Part shown: piece by piece, positions 1-8,146 of the stretch
Layout of the letters: each line of letters opens with the position of its first letter
Numbering within the stretch: position 1 is the first letter of the stretch
Assembly (NCBI RefSeq): GCF_014196295.1
Contig: NZ_JACIDK010000001.1
Coordinates: forward strand, 352,785-416,784
DNA: 64,000 nucleotides
From: Phenylobacterium haematophilum
Lineage (GTDB): Bacteria; Pseudomonadota; Alphaproteobacteria; Caulobacterales; Caulobacteraceae
Direction: 5' to 3'
Program-made: the position numbers and the translations under genes
The notes under the pieces: generated by a model
Told to the model about the DNA's origin: nothing
Seen by the model: the letters and a program-made list of their open reading frames with translations, nothing else
The model's database searches: none

Positions 1-227
1 CGCTGGTGATGGCCCTGGTGAACCGCGGACTGGCGCCCCACAGAATTATTGAGGCCGGTCTCATGCGGCTGGGCGTGGTCGGCGGGCTGACGATTCTGGC
101 GGCGAGCGCGTCCTGGGTTCTGTTCGAGCGGCCGATCAACGACTTGAAGCGGCACTTCCGCTACCGCGCCGACACCCCGCGCCGCAACCGGTTTCACATC
201 CGCGCCCTGCGGTCGGAATCAACGTGA
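1..227 (+). CDS. Acyltransferase-3 family membrane protein, C-terminal end only
   Basis: This is the 3' end of a gene whose start lies before the window; the frame is open from base 3. The visible 75 codons hold one hydrophobic helix (VGGLTILAASASWVLF), then the FERPINDLKR motif and a basic tail. A last transmembrane helix followed by (F/Y)ExP-(L/I)xxLKR is the usual C-terminus of acyltransferase-3 (OafA/YrhL-like) proteins, which acylate cell-surface sugars in the inner membrane. The substrate cannot be inferred from this piece. The gene ends 16 bp before the 3' end of the tRNA-Cys gene on the other strand. The family call rests on the tail motif alone. Confidence 0.6.
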   Translation, partial: LVMALVNRGLAPHRIIEAGLMRLGVVGGLTILAASASWVLFERPINDLKRHFRYRADTPRRNRFHIRALRSEST

Positions 228-242
228 AGGTCGAGGGAAATT

Positions 243-316
243 TGGAGGCCTGACCGAGAATCGAACTCGGGTTCACGGATTTGCAGTCCGCTGCGTCACC
301 ACTCCGCCATCAGGCC
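243..316 (-). tRNA. tRNA-Cys (anticodon GCA)
   Basis: The minus strand folds as a complete cloverleaf. The 7-bp acceptor stem GGCCTGA/TCAGGCC is followed by discriminator T and an encoded CCA (positions 246-243 on the plus strand). The anticodon loop CTGCAAA gives anticodon GCA, and the T loop reads TTCGATT. The U73 discriminator is typical of tRNA-Cys. It is the only tRNA gene I could find in the window. The 3' CCA is genomically encoded. Confidence 0.97.
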
Positions 317-473
317 GCCGCCGGCCGGAGCCGGGGAGGGCGGATCGCTAACAGAACGGGCCGCTCCCTGCAATCCTCTCTCGCCTCTCTCATGGGCCGA
401 TTGCCTTCACGTCAGCCCCGGACCTATAAGCGCGCCAAAGTTTCTTATTCCGCGTCTGCCCCGTCGAGGATTC

Positions 474-1046
474 ATGGCCGCCGATTTCGCCGCCGCCCGG
501 CTCAACATGGTCGAGAGCCAAGTTCGCACCAACGACGTCACCGACGTGCGGCTGCACGACGCGATGCGCGCGATTCCCCGGGAGTCGCTCATCCCGGCGG
601 ACAAGGGGTTCCAGGCCTATGCCGACGTGGACGTCGAGTATGCGCCGGGCCGCTACCTGCTGCGCCCGCGCGAGGTGTCCAAGCTGCTGCAGGCGGCCAA
701 GCCGCTTGAGGGGGAGCGGGTCCTGGCGATCGCCGCGCCCTACGCCGCGGCGGTTCTCGAGGCGATCGGCCTCGACGTGACCCGTTTCGACGCTGAGGAA
801 CTGAAGGCCGTTCCCGGCGGCGACTACGATCTCATCGTAGTGGAGGGCGCTGTCACCCACGCGCCTCAGACTTGGCTCGACGCCCTGGCCCCTCATGGCC
901 GTTTGCTGGTGATCGAACGGAACGGACCTACCGGCCAAGCTGTTTACTATGTCCGCGCCGAAGACGGCGTCGGCCGCCGTACGCTGTTCGACGCCATGGC
1001 GCCTGTTCTACCGGGCTTCGAGCCGAAGGCGGGGTTTGCGTTCTAG
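474..1046 (+). CDS. Protein-L-isoaspartate O-methyltransferase-like protein (Pcm family, degenerate SAM site)
   Basis: The 190-residue protein resembles the PCMT family, which uses S-adenosylmethionine to methylate L-isoaspartyl residues in damaged proteins. The N-terminal part (MVESQVRTNDVTD, residues 12-24; IPRESLIP, 34-41) and a YAPGRYLLRP segment (56-65) fit the family. The glycine-rich SAM motif I, usually like EIGTGSGY, reads LAIAAPYA at about 84-91 and contains no glycine. The later IVVEGA strand remains. The protein may therefore be inactive or bind SAM in another way. A GAGGA sequence lies just upstream of the ATG. The gene lies upstream of tolC, popZ and valS, as I recall for Caulobacter. 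Confidence 0.8.
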   Translation: MAADFAAARLNMVESQVRTNDVTDVRLHDAMRAIPRESLIPADKGFQAYADVDVEYAPGRYLLRPREVSKLLQAAKPLEGERVLAIAAPYAAAVLEAIGLDVTRFDAEELKAVPGGDYDLIVVEGAVTHAPQTWLDALAPHGRLLVIERNGPTGQAVYYVRAEDGVGRRTLFDAMAPVLPGFEPKAGFAF

Positions 1047-1193
1047 GTCGAGGCGATCCTCGCGTGCAGATGGCGCACGTGAAACATGGCCGAAACCTTG
1101 GGGTGAAAAAAGCTTAAGGTCGCGCCCACTAGTCCGGCGCTGAATAGCCGGTCATATAGGATCCGGTCTCACTACGCCGTTTCGGGGATAACC

Positions 1194-2699
1194 ATGTTCA
1201 ATAGTCGTCGCGGAGGTTTGTTGGCCGCGGTCTACAGCGCAGGACTTGCGCTTGCGATCGCCGCGCCCGCGTCCGCCGAAACCTTGGCCGAGGCTATCGC
1301 GCTCGCGTACGAATCGAACCCGACCCTCCAGGCGCAGCGCGCCACGCAGCGCGCGCTCGACGAGAACTGGGTGCAGGCGCGCACCGGTTATCGCCCGCAG
1401 GCGTCGGTCAGCGGCACGGTCGCCTGGGCCGATATCCGCACCCCAGGGCAGGGCGACTACATCGACACCAACGGCGATGGGATCCGCGACACGCTCGTGG
1501 CCGGTCGCCGCGACGACAATAGCGCCAGCGCCACACTGCAACTGAGCCAGCCGCTTTACACCGGCGGCCGTGTCGCCGCCGCGGTCAACGCCGCCGAGGC
1601 CGACATCCTGGCCGGCCGCGAGCAACTGCGCCGCACTGAGGCCTCGGTGATGCAATCGGTCATCCAGGCCTACGCCGACACCCGCCGCGATCAGGAAGGC
1701 CTGCGCATCCGCGAGGAGAACGTCCGCGTCCTCCAGCGCCAGCTCGACGAATCCAAGGCGCGCTTCGAGGTCGGGGAAATCACCCGCACCGACGTCGCCC
1801 AGTCCGAAGCGCGTCTCGCCGCCGCCGAGGCGCAGCTGTCCCAGGCCCAGGCCCAACTCGCTTCGAGCCGCGCGGTCTACGCCTCGGTCGTCGGTCAGAA
1901 CCCGGGCGACCTGGCCCCCGAGCCGCCGATCTCGGCCCTGCTGCCGGCCGACGTGGCCCAGGCCTACGAGGCCGCCGAGGTCAACAACCCGCAGATCCGT
2001 CAGGCCCAGTACACCGAGCAGGGCAGCCGTGCGCGCCTTGCCGCGGCCCGCGCCGAGCGCATGCCCAACCTCGGGCTCACCGGCTCGGTCGGCTACAGCG
2101 GCACCGCCGATCCCTGGCAGGGGGAAGACTCTTCTCGGGCCGTCCGCGCCGGGGCGACTCTCACCGTGCCGTTGTTCACCGGCGGCCTGGTGTCTTCGCG
2201 CGTCCGCGCGTCGATGGAGCGCAACAACGCCGACCGCATCAACGTCGAGGTGGCGCGTCGCTCGGTCATGCAGAGCCTGACCCAGGCCTGGAACCAGCAC
2301 CTGGCCAGCAAGGCCAGCATCAGCTCGACCGATCAGCAGGTGAAGGCGGCGCGAATCGCCGCCGAAGGCACCAAACAGGAGCAGCAGGTCGGACTGCGCA
2401 CCACCCTCGACGTGCTGAACGCCGAGCAGGAACTGCGCAACGCTGAACTCTCGCAGGTCAGCGCCCGGCGCGACGAGTTCGTCGCCAGCTCGCTGGTCCT
2501 GGCCCAGATGGGCCAGCTCGAAGGTCCGATGCTGGAGCCCAGCATCACCCGCTATGACCCGAGCGCCAATTTCCGCAGCAACCGGATCACCTGGGGCTGG
2601 GTGCCCTGGGAAGAGCCGATCGCGGTGATCGACGGCGCGTTCACGCCCAAGACCGTCGAGAAGCCGACGGCCGCCGCCCCGCCCGCCGCACCGAAATAG
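1194..2699 (+). CDS. tolC: TolC-family outer membrane efflux/type I secretion protein
   Basis: The 501-residue protein has a cleavable signal peptide (about residues 1-28, ending APASA before ETL) and two tandem OEP repeats. Each repeat has long heptad-rich helices (e.g. ADILAGREQLRRTEASV and RLAAAEAQLSQAQAQLA) and short beta segments such as LSQPLYTGGRV and LTVPLFTGGLV. This is the TolC fold: a trimer that spans the outer membrane and periplasm and serves RND or ABC pumps or type I secretion. A Pro/Ala-rich tail closes the protein. Its place next to popZ matches the Caulobacter gene that I recall as an S-layer secretion outer-membrane protein (RsaF type), but the substrate is not shown here. 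No pump genes are adjacent. Confidence 0.93.
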   Translation: MFNSRRGGLLAAVYSAGLALAIAAPASAETLAEAIALAYESNPTLQAQRATQRALDENWVQARTGYRPQASVSGTVAWADIRTPGQGDYIDTNGDGIRDTLVAGRRDDNSASATLQLSQPLYTGGRVAAAVNAAEADILAGREQLRRTEASVMQSVIQAYADTRRDQEGLRIREENVRVLQRQLDESKARFEVGEITRTDVAQSEARLAAAEAQLSQAQAQLASSRAVYASVVGQNPGDLAPEPPISALLPADVAQAYEAAEVNNPQIRQAQYTEQGSRARLAAARAERMPNLGLTGSVGYSGTADPWQGEDSSRAVRAGATLTVPLFTGGLVSSRVRASMERNNADRINVEVARRSVMQSLTQAWNQHLASKASISSTDQQVKAARIAAEGTKQEQQVGLRTTLDVLNAEQELRNAELSQVSARRDEFVASSLVLAQMGQLEGPMLEPSITRYDPSANFRSNRITWGWVPWEEPIAVIDGAFTPKTVEKPTAAAPPAAPK

Positions 2700-2778
2700 G
2701 GTTAAAGTTTTTGGTGCACGGTTTCGCCTGTGAGGCGATTAGGCGCTTGCGCGTTCTGGCGGAAATTGCAGGATCACA

Positions 2779-2804
2779 CCGTCGCGCCAAGCTTGGCGTG
2801 ACGG
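2779..2804. promoter_or_regulatory. 26-bp near-perfect palindrome in the popZ leader
   Basis: A core perfect palindrome CGCCAAGCTTGGCG (2785-2798) is flanked by CCGTC (2779-2783) and GACGG (2800-2804), giving 12 of 13 possible pairs. It ends 30 nt before the popZ start codon. It could be a dimeric-regulator operator or a hairpin in the mRNA leader. No T-run follows, so it is not an obvious intrinsic terminator for tolC. A GATTC (a GANTC site, the CcrM methylation target in Caulobacterales) overlaps its right edge at 2804-2808. Confidence 0.5.
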
Positions 2805-2834
2805 ATTCTCTTTCGCACCACCGGCGGCCCTGAA

Positions 2835-3374
2835 ATGTCTGAACAGACCTCGCAAGAACCGACGATGGAGGAGATCCTGGCCTCCATCCGACGCATCATC
2901 TCCGAAGATGACGCGCCGGCGGACGCCGCGGCTCCTGAGCCGGAGCCCGAACCGGAACCCGTCGCGGCGGCCGCTCCGGTGTTCGAACCGGAGCCCGAGC
3001 CCGCTGTCGAGGAAGACGACGGCGTGCTGGAGCTGACCGAAAAGGTCGAGTCGCTGGGCGATCTCGACGTCTACACTCCGTCGGTCAGCGAAGAACCTGA
3101 GATCCCGGCGTACGAACCGCCGCCGCCGGCGCCCGCTCCGACGGTCGAGATCGGCGACGGCCTGGTCGGCGCGGTCGCGGCCAGCGCGGCGGCCTCCGCC
3201 TTCGGTCAGCTGTCACGCTCGATCCAGATGCCGGCCGAAGGCCGCACCCTGGAAGACGTGGTCCGCGAACTGCTTCGTCCGCTGCTCAAGCAGTGGCTCG
3301 ATGAGAACCTGCCGGGCATCGTCCAACAGACCGTCGACAAGGAAGTCGAGCGGATCGCCCGCGGCGTACGCTAG
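2835..3374 (+). CDS. popZ: Polar organizing protein PopZ (DUF2497)
   Basis: This 179-residue acidic protein has the three parts of PopZ. An N-terminal conserved helix, MEEILASIRRIISEDD (residues 11-26), binds client proteins. It is followed by a disordered linker rich in Pro, Glu and Ala (about 27-115). A C-terminal helical region from GRTLEDVVRELLRPLLKQW (about 136) to the end drives self-assembly. The Caulobacter protein is about 177 residues and forms a polar scaffold that tethers the ParB-parS centromere and recruits cell-cycle regulators. Synteny with tolC upstream and valS downstream supports the symbol. The linker is low complexity (repeated EPEPEP), as expected for the condensate-forming region. 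Confidence 0.95.
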   Translation: MSEQTSQEPTMEEILASIRRIISEDDAPADAAAPEPEPEPEPVAAAAPVFEPEPEPAVEEDDGVLELTEKVESLGDLDVYTPSVSEEPEIPAYEPPPPAPAPTVEIGDGLVGAVAASAAASAFGQLSRSIQMPAEGRTLEDVVRELLRPLLKQWLDENLPGIVQQTVDKEVERIARGVR

Positions 3375-3452
3375 GCGAACACAAGCACCGCTCGCCCGGT
3401 CCGCCTGGGCGCCAAGCCGGGTCTGCATTTTCGTCTTCGCGAGTCCGCTTGG

Positions 3453-3472
3453 ATCCCCGCTGGCGCGGGGAT
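3453..3472. repeat. REP-like short palindrome between popZ and valS
   Basis: Perfect 8-bp arms ATCCCCGC and GCGGGGAT are separated by TGGC. The element sits in the 3375-3534 gap and is followed by GAGCGG. Sequences of this type (GATCCCCGC...GCGGGGATGA) occur dispersed in intergenic regions of many alphaproteobacteria, and it has no U-tract. It could also act as a weak terminator of popZ. I saw no second copy of it in this window. Confidence 0.5.
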
Positions 3473-3534
3473 GAGCGGATTTCCATGTCATCGCGCTTCC
3501 ACGCCGATGTTCGAAAATGTATGCAGCCCCCCAA

Positions 3535-6198
3535 ATGCTTGAAAAGAATTTCGACCCCAAGACCGCCGAACAGCGCCTCTACGACATGTGGGAGGGCTCC
3601 GGCGCGTTCGCGCCCAGCGCCGATCCGGCCGCCGAGCCGTTCTCGATCGTCATCCCGCCGCCGAACGTCACCGGCTCGCTGCACATCGGCCACGCGCTGA
3701 ACAACACGCTGCAGGACGTGCTGATCCGGTTTGAGCGGATGCGCGGCAAGGCCGCCCTGTGGCTGCCCGGCACCGACCACGCCGGCATCGCCACGCAGAT
3801 GGTCGTCGAGCGCCAGTTGGCCGCCGCCGGTAACATCGGCCGCCGCGACATGGGCCGCGACGAGTTCATCGCCAAGGTCTGGGAATGGAAGGCGCAGAGC
3901 GGCGGAACCATCACCAACCAGTTGCGCCGCCTGGGCGCCTCCTGCGACTGGAGCCGTGAGCGATTCACCCTCGACGACGGCCTGTCGGCCGCGGTCCGCA
4001 AGGTCTTCGTCACCCTGCACAAGCAGGGCCTGATCTACCGCGACAAGCGGCTGGTGAACTGGGACCCGCACTTCCAGACCGCGATCTCGGACATCGAGGT
4101 CGAGCAGAAGGAAGTCGACGGCGCCTTCTACCACTTCGCCTATCCGCTTGAGGACGGCTCGGGCGAGATCGTCGTGGCCACCACGCGGCCCGAGACCATG
4201 CTCGGCGACACAGCCGTAGCGGTCCACCCGAGCGACGAGCGCTACCAGGGCCTGATCGGGCGCGCCGTCCGCCTGCCGATCGTGAACCGGCCGGTGCCGA
4301 TCATCGCCGACGAATACGCCGATCCCGAAAAGGGCTCTGGCGCGGTGAAGATCACTCCGGCTCACGATTTCAACGACTATCAGGTCGGCAAGCGCAACAA
4401 TCTGCCGATGATCAACATCTTCACCGAAGATGCGAAGATCAACGAGAACGCCCCGGCCGAGTACCAGGGCCTCGACCGTTTTGCGGCACGCAAGAAGGTC
4501 GTCGCCGCCTTCGAGGAACTGGGCCTGCTGCGCGAGATCGAGAAGACACGCCACGCGGTCCCGCACGGCGACCGCTCGGGCGTGGTCATCGAGCCCTACC
4601 TGACCGACCAGTGGTACGTTGACGCCAAGGTCTTGGCCCAGCCGGCGATCAAGGCCGTGGAAGAAGGCCGCACGGTCTTCGAACCGCGCCACTGGGAGAA
4701 GACCTACTTCGAGTGGATGCGAAACATCGAGCCGTGGTGCATCTCGCGTCAGCTCTGGTGGGGACACCGCATCCCGGCCTGGTACGGCCCGGACGGCAAG
4801 ATCTTCGTCGCCGAGAGCGAAGAGGGGGCCAAGGCCGCCGCCCGCGAGCACTACGGTCACGACGAGCCGTTGCGCCAGGACGACGATGTCCTCGACACCT
4901 GGTTCTCGTCGGGGCTGTGGCCGTTCTCGACGATGGGCTGGCCTGAGAAGACCAGCGACCTGGAACGGTTCTATCCGACCAGCACCCTGGTCACCGGCTT
5001 CGACATCATCTTCTTCTGGGTCGCCCGGATGATGATGATGGGCATCCACTTCATGGGTGAGGTGCCCTTCGACCGCGTCTTCATCAACGCCCTGGTTCGC
5101 GACGCCGAGGGCAAGAAGATGTCCAAGTCCAAGGGCAACGTCATGGACCCGCTGGAGCTGGTCGACGACTACGGCGCCGACGCCCTGCGCTTCACCCTGA
5201 CCGCCATGTCCGGCCAGGCGCGCGACATCAAGCTCTCGCGCCAACGCATCGAAGGCTACCGCAACTTCGGCACCAAGCTCTGGAACGCAGCCCGCTTCGC
5301 CCAGGTGAACGGCTGCGCGCGGGCCGAAGGCTTCGACCCCGCCAATGTGAAGGGCGTGCTGAACCGCTGGATCGTCGGTGAGACCGTCCGCACCGCCCAT
5401 GCCGTGACCAGGTCGCTGGAAGGCTGCAGCTTCGACGGCGCGGCCAACGGACTCTATCGCTTCATCTGGAACACCTTCTGCGACTGGTACGTCGAGCTCT
5501 CGAAGCCGCTGCTCAACGGAACTGACGAGGCGCTGAAGGCCGAAACCCAGGCGACCGCCGCCTGGGCGCTCGACGTCATCCTGAAGCTGCTGCACCCGGT
5601 CATGCCATTCCTCACCGAGGAGCTGTGGGCCCAGACCGCCGACCTCGGCGCCGCGCGCGGCGAGGGGATGCTGATCACCGCCCGCTGGCCGCAGCTGGCC
5701 GACACGCTGATCGATCCGGACGCCGACGCCGAGATCGGTTTGATCGTCGCCGCCGTCAGCGAGGGACGCTCGGTGAAGGCCGAACTCAACGTGCCGCATT
5801 CGGCCCGTCCGCCGCTGCTGGTGATCGACGCCACCGACGCTCAGCGCGGGGTGTTCAAGGCCAACGCTGCGGTCATCGCCCAGACCCTGCGCGTGGCCGA
5901 GGTCAGCTTCGTCGACCAGGCCCCGCAGGGCGCCATTCCCTTCGTGGTCAACGGCGCGACCCTGGCCCTGCCGGTGGCCGAGTTCATCGACCTGACCGCC
6001 GAGCGGGCGCGTCTGGCGAAAGAGATCGCCGGTCACGCCTCCGACATCGCCCACGTGATGAAGAAGCTCGGTAACCCGGCCTTCGTCGCAAACGCGAAGG
6101 AAGAGGTGGTCGAGGAGAATCGCGAGCGTCTGGCGGAGTCCGAGGCCGCCAAGACCAAGCTCGAGCACGCGCTCAGCCTGCTTGAGGCCGTGGTCTAG
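3535..6198 (+). CDS. valS: Valyl-tRNA synthetase
   Basis: This class I synthetase attaches valine to tRNA-Val and edits mischarged threonine. The HIGH signature (GSLHIGHALNN) is at residues 50-53 and KMSKS (GKKMSKSKGN) near 528-532. The CP1 editing domain contains TTRPETMLGD. The C-terminal anticodon-binding domain ends in the coiled coil typical of ValRS (about 820-887). Length is 887 residues from this start. I chose the ATG at 3535 because MLEKNFDPK matches the usual family N-terminus; the in-frame ATG at 3517 would add six residues. Neither start has a clear ribosome binding site. The gene follows popZ by 160 bp. Confidence 0.97.
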   Translation: MLEKNFDPKTAEQRLYDMWEGSGAFAPSADPAAEPFSIVIPPPNVTGSLHIGHALNNTLQDVLIRFERMRGKAALWLPGTDHAGIATQMVVERQLAAAGNIGRRDMGRDEFIAKVWEWKAQSGGTITNQLRRLGASCDWSRERFTLDDGLSAAVRKVFVTLHKQGLIYRDKRLVNWDPHFQTAISDIEVEQKEVDGAFYHFAYPLEDGSGEIVVATTRPETMLGDTAVAVHPSDERYQGLIGRAVRLPIVNRPVPIIADEYADPEKGSGAVKITPAHDFNDYQVGKRNNLPMINIFTEDAKINENAPAEYQGLDRFAARKKVVAAFEELGLLREIEKTRHAVPHGDRSGVVIEPYLTDQWYVDAKVLAQPAIKAVEEGRTVFEPRHWEKTYFEWMRNIEPWCISRQLWWGHRIPAWYGPDGKIFVAESEEGAKAAAREHYGHDEPLRQDDDVLDTWFSSGLWPFSTMGWPEKTSDLERFYPTSTLVTGFDIIFFWVARMMMMGIHFMGEVPFDRVFINALVRDAEGKKMSKSKGNVMDPLELVDDYGADALRFTLTAMSGQARDIKLSRQRIEGYRNFGTKLWNAARFAQVNGCARAEGFDPANVKGVLNRWIVGETVRTAHAVTRSLEGCSFDGAANGLYRFIWNTFCDWYVELSKPLLNGTDEALKAETQATAAWALDVILKLLHPVMPFLTEELWAQTADLGAARGEGMLITARWPQLADTLIDPDADAEIGLIVAAVSEGRSVKAELNVPHSARPPLLVIDATDAQRGVFKANAAVIAQTLRVAEVSFVDQAPQGAIPFVVNGATLALPVAEFIDLTAERARLAKEIAGHASDIAHVMKKLGNPAFVANAKEEVVEENRERLAESEAAKTKLEHALSLLEAVV

Positions 6199-6281
6199 CC
6201 ACCCGCGTTACGCCGCTTCGTCGATGATTGGTCGACGGAGCGGTGTTCGTCCAGCTTTGGTGCGATTACCTGCCGTCGCGT

Positions 6282-6295
6282 CAAACGCACGTTTG
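6282..6295. promoter_or_regulatory. PsrA/TetR-type operator-like palindrome upstream of the acyl-CoA ligase gene
   Basis: CAAACG-CA-CGTTTG is a perfect inverted repeat and fits the published PsrA-type pattern (G/C)AAAC-N2-4-GTTT(G/C), here with N4. PsrA-like TetR regulators control fatty-acid degradation genes. A possible -10 (GCTAGGTTAT, 6303-6312) lies just downstream, so the site would cover the -35 area. The downstream gene encodes a fatty acyl-CoA ligase, which fits. No psrA-like gene is in the window. Confidence 0.5.
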
Positions 6296-6375
6296 CACCG
6301 GGGGCTAGGTTATGCTTGTTCACCTACGACGACGCGGGCGCGTTCAAGGCCCGCGCGAGCATTAGGAGAACGCCT

Positions 6376-8130
6376 ATGTCCGAGGCTGTGCTGCCCGCTG
6401 GCTGGCCCGCCATGTCCATCGCCCAGGCCCATGCGCTGATCACCGCGCCTGGCTCCCCGGCCGAGATCGAGACGGTGGAGATCCGCGGCATTCCCACCCG
6501 GACCTGGAAGAACCTGCCGCCGTCGCTGCGTTCGATCGTCGAACTGGGCCGCGCCCACGGCGAGAAGGTGTTCCTGGTCTACGAAGACGAGCGCGTCACC
6601 TACGAAGCCTTCTATCGCGCCGTCTCGGCCCTGGCCCGCCGGCTGCAGGCTGACGGCGTCCAGAAGGGTGACCGCGTCGCCGTGATCATGCGTAACCTGC
6701 CCGAGTGGGTGGTTGCGTTCTACGCCGCCGCCTCGCTCGGCGCGATCGTGACCCCGCTGAACGCTTGGTGGACCGGTCCGGAGCTGGAGTATGGCCTGAC
6801 CGATTCGGGCAGCAAGGTCGTGCTGATGGACGCCGAGCGCTACGAACGCCTGACCGAACACCTGCCCAACTGTCCCGACCTGGTTCGCGTCTATGTCAGC
6901 CGCTCGCGCGAAGAGATCGCCCATCCGCAGGTCACCACGCTGGAAAGCGCGCTGGGCGGCGCCAACGAGTGGGCCAACCTTCCGGACCAGCCGCTGCCGC
7001 CGGTCGATATCCATCCGGACGACGACGCCACCATCTTCTACACCTCGGGCACCACGGGGAAGCCGAAGGGCGCCCTGGCCACCCAGCGTGCGGTCAACTC
7101 CAACATCATGGCTGGCGCCGTGGCCGGCGCGCGCGCCTTCCTGCGCCGCGGCGAGAAGCCGCCGGAGCCGGATCCCAACGCCCCGCAACGCTCGTCGCTG
7201 ATTTCGATCCCGTTCTTCCACGTCACCGGCTGCATGGCGGTGCTGAACCCGTCCCTGGCGGGCGGCGCCAAGCTTGTGATGATGCACAAGTGGGACGTGA
7301 TCCGGGCGTTCGAGCTGATCGAGCGCGAAAAGATCCAGTCGGCCGGCGGCGTGCCGACCATCGCCTGGCAGCTGATCGAGCACCCGGCCCGCGCCAACTA
7401 CGACCTGTCGTCGCTGGAGTCGGTTTCCTACGGCGGCGCGCCGTCGGCCCCGGAACTGGTCCGCAAGATCAAGGAAACCTTCCCGAAGTCGGCCCCCGGC
7501 AACGGCTGGGGCATGACCGAGACCTGCGCCACCGTCACCACCCATGGCGCCGAGGACTACGCCAACCGTCCTGACAGCTGCGGCCCGGCTGTCCCGGTCA
7601 GCGACCTGGAGATCCGCGACCCGGCCGATGGCGTCACGGTGCTTGCTCCGAACCAGGTCGGCGAGCTCTGGGCCCGCGGCCCACAGGTCGTGAAGAACTA
7701 TTGGAACAAGCCGGAAGCCACCGCCCAGACCTTCGTCGACGGCTGGGTCCGCACCGGCGACCTGGCCCGTGTCGACGAGGAAGGCTTCTGCTTCATCATC
7801 GACCGCGCCAAGGACATGCTGATCCGCGGCGGCGAGAACATCTACTGCATCGAGGTCGAGAACGTTCTCTACGACCACCCTGCGGTGATGGACGCGGCTA
7901 TCGTCGGCATCCCGCACCGGACCCTGGGCGAGGAGCCGGCTGCGGTCGTGACCCTCAAGCCCGGCGCTTCGGCGACGGAGGAGGAGCTCCGCGCCCACGT
8001 CGCCGAACACCTGGCGGCGTTCAAGGTGCCGGTGAAGGTGAAGTTCTGGCACGAGACCTTGCCTCGCAACCCGAACGGCAAGATTCTCAAGAACGAGCTG
8101 AAGAAGCTGTTCGTTGAGGAGCAGGCCTAA
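6376..8130 (+). CDS. Fatty acyl-CoA synthetase (AMP-dependent ligase)
   Basis: The 584-residue ANL-superfamily enzyme activates carboxylic acids with ATP and then forms the CoA thioester. Motif A3, YTSGTTGKPKG, is at about 222-232. The WGMTET loop is near 377, the hinge region RTGDLARVDEEGF leads into DRAKDMLIRGGENI, and the adenylation lysine lies in NPNGKILKNE near the C-terminus. It looks like a FadD/long-chain-type ligase rather than acetyl-CoA synthetase, but chain length cannot be read from sequence. The ATG at 6376 is preceded by AGGAG (6364-6368), which decides this start over a frame that stays open upstream. The gene lies behind the PsrA-like palindrome. Confidence 0.92.
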   Translation: MSEAVLPAGWPAMSIAQAHALITAPGSPAEIETVEIRGIPTRTWKNLPPSLRSIVELGRAHGEKVFLVYEDERVTYEAFYRAVSALARRLQADGVQKGDRVAVIMRNLPEWVVAFYAAASLGAIVTPLNAWWTGPELEYGLTDSGSKVVLMDAERYERLTEHLPNCPDLVRVYVSRSREEIAHPQVTTLESALGGANEWANLPDQPLPPVDIHPDDDATIFYTSGTTGKPKGALATQRAVNSNIMAGAVAGARAFLRRGEKPPEPDPNAPQRSSLISIPFFHVTGCMAVLNPSLAGGAKLVMMHKWDVIRAFELIEREKIQSAGGVPTIAWQLIEHPARANYDLSSLESVSYGGAPSAPELVRKIKETFPKSAPGNGWGMTETCATVTTHGAEDYANRPDSCGPAVPVSDLEIRDPADGVTVLAPNQVGELWARGPQVVKNYWNKPEATAQTFVDGWVRTGDLARVDEEGFCFIIDRAKDMLIRGGENIYCIEVENVLYDHPAVMDAAIVGIPHRTLGEEPAAVVTLKPGASATEEELRAHVAEHLAAFKVPVKVKFWHETLPRNPNGKILKNELKKLFVEEQA

Positions 8131-8146
8131 CCCGCCTGAACAAGGC

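Noticed and set aside
3286..6168. Open frame of 960 codons antisense to valS
   Set aside because: Its codon bias is the mirror of valS in GC-rich DNA and it has no recognisable domain. ValS is complete on the plus strand.
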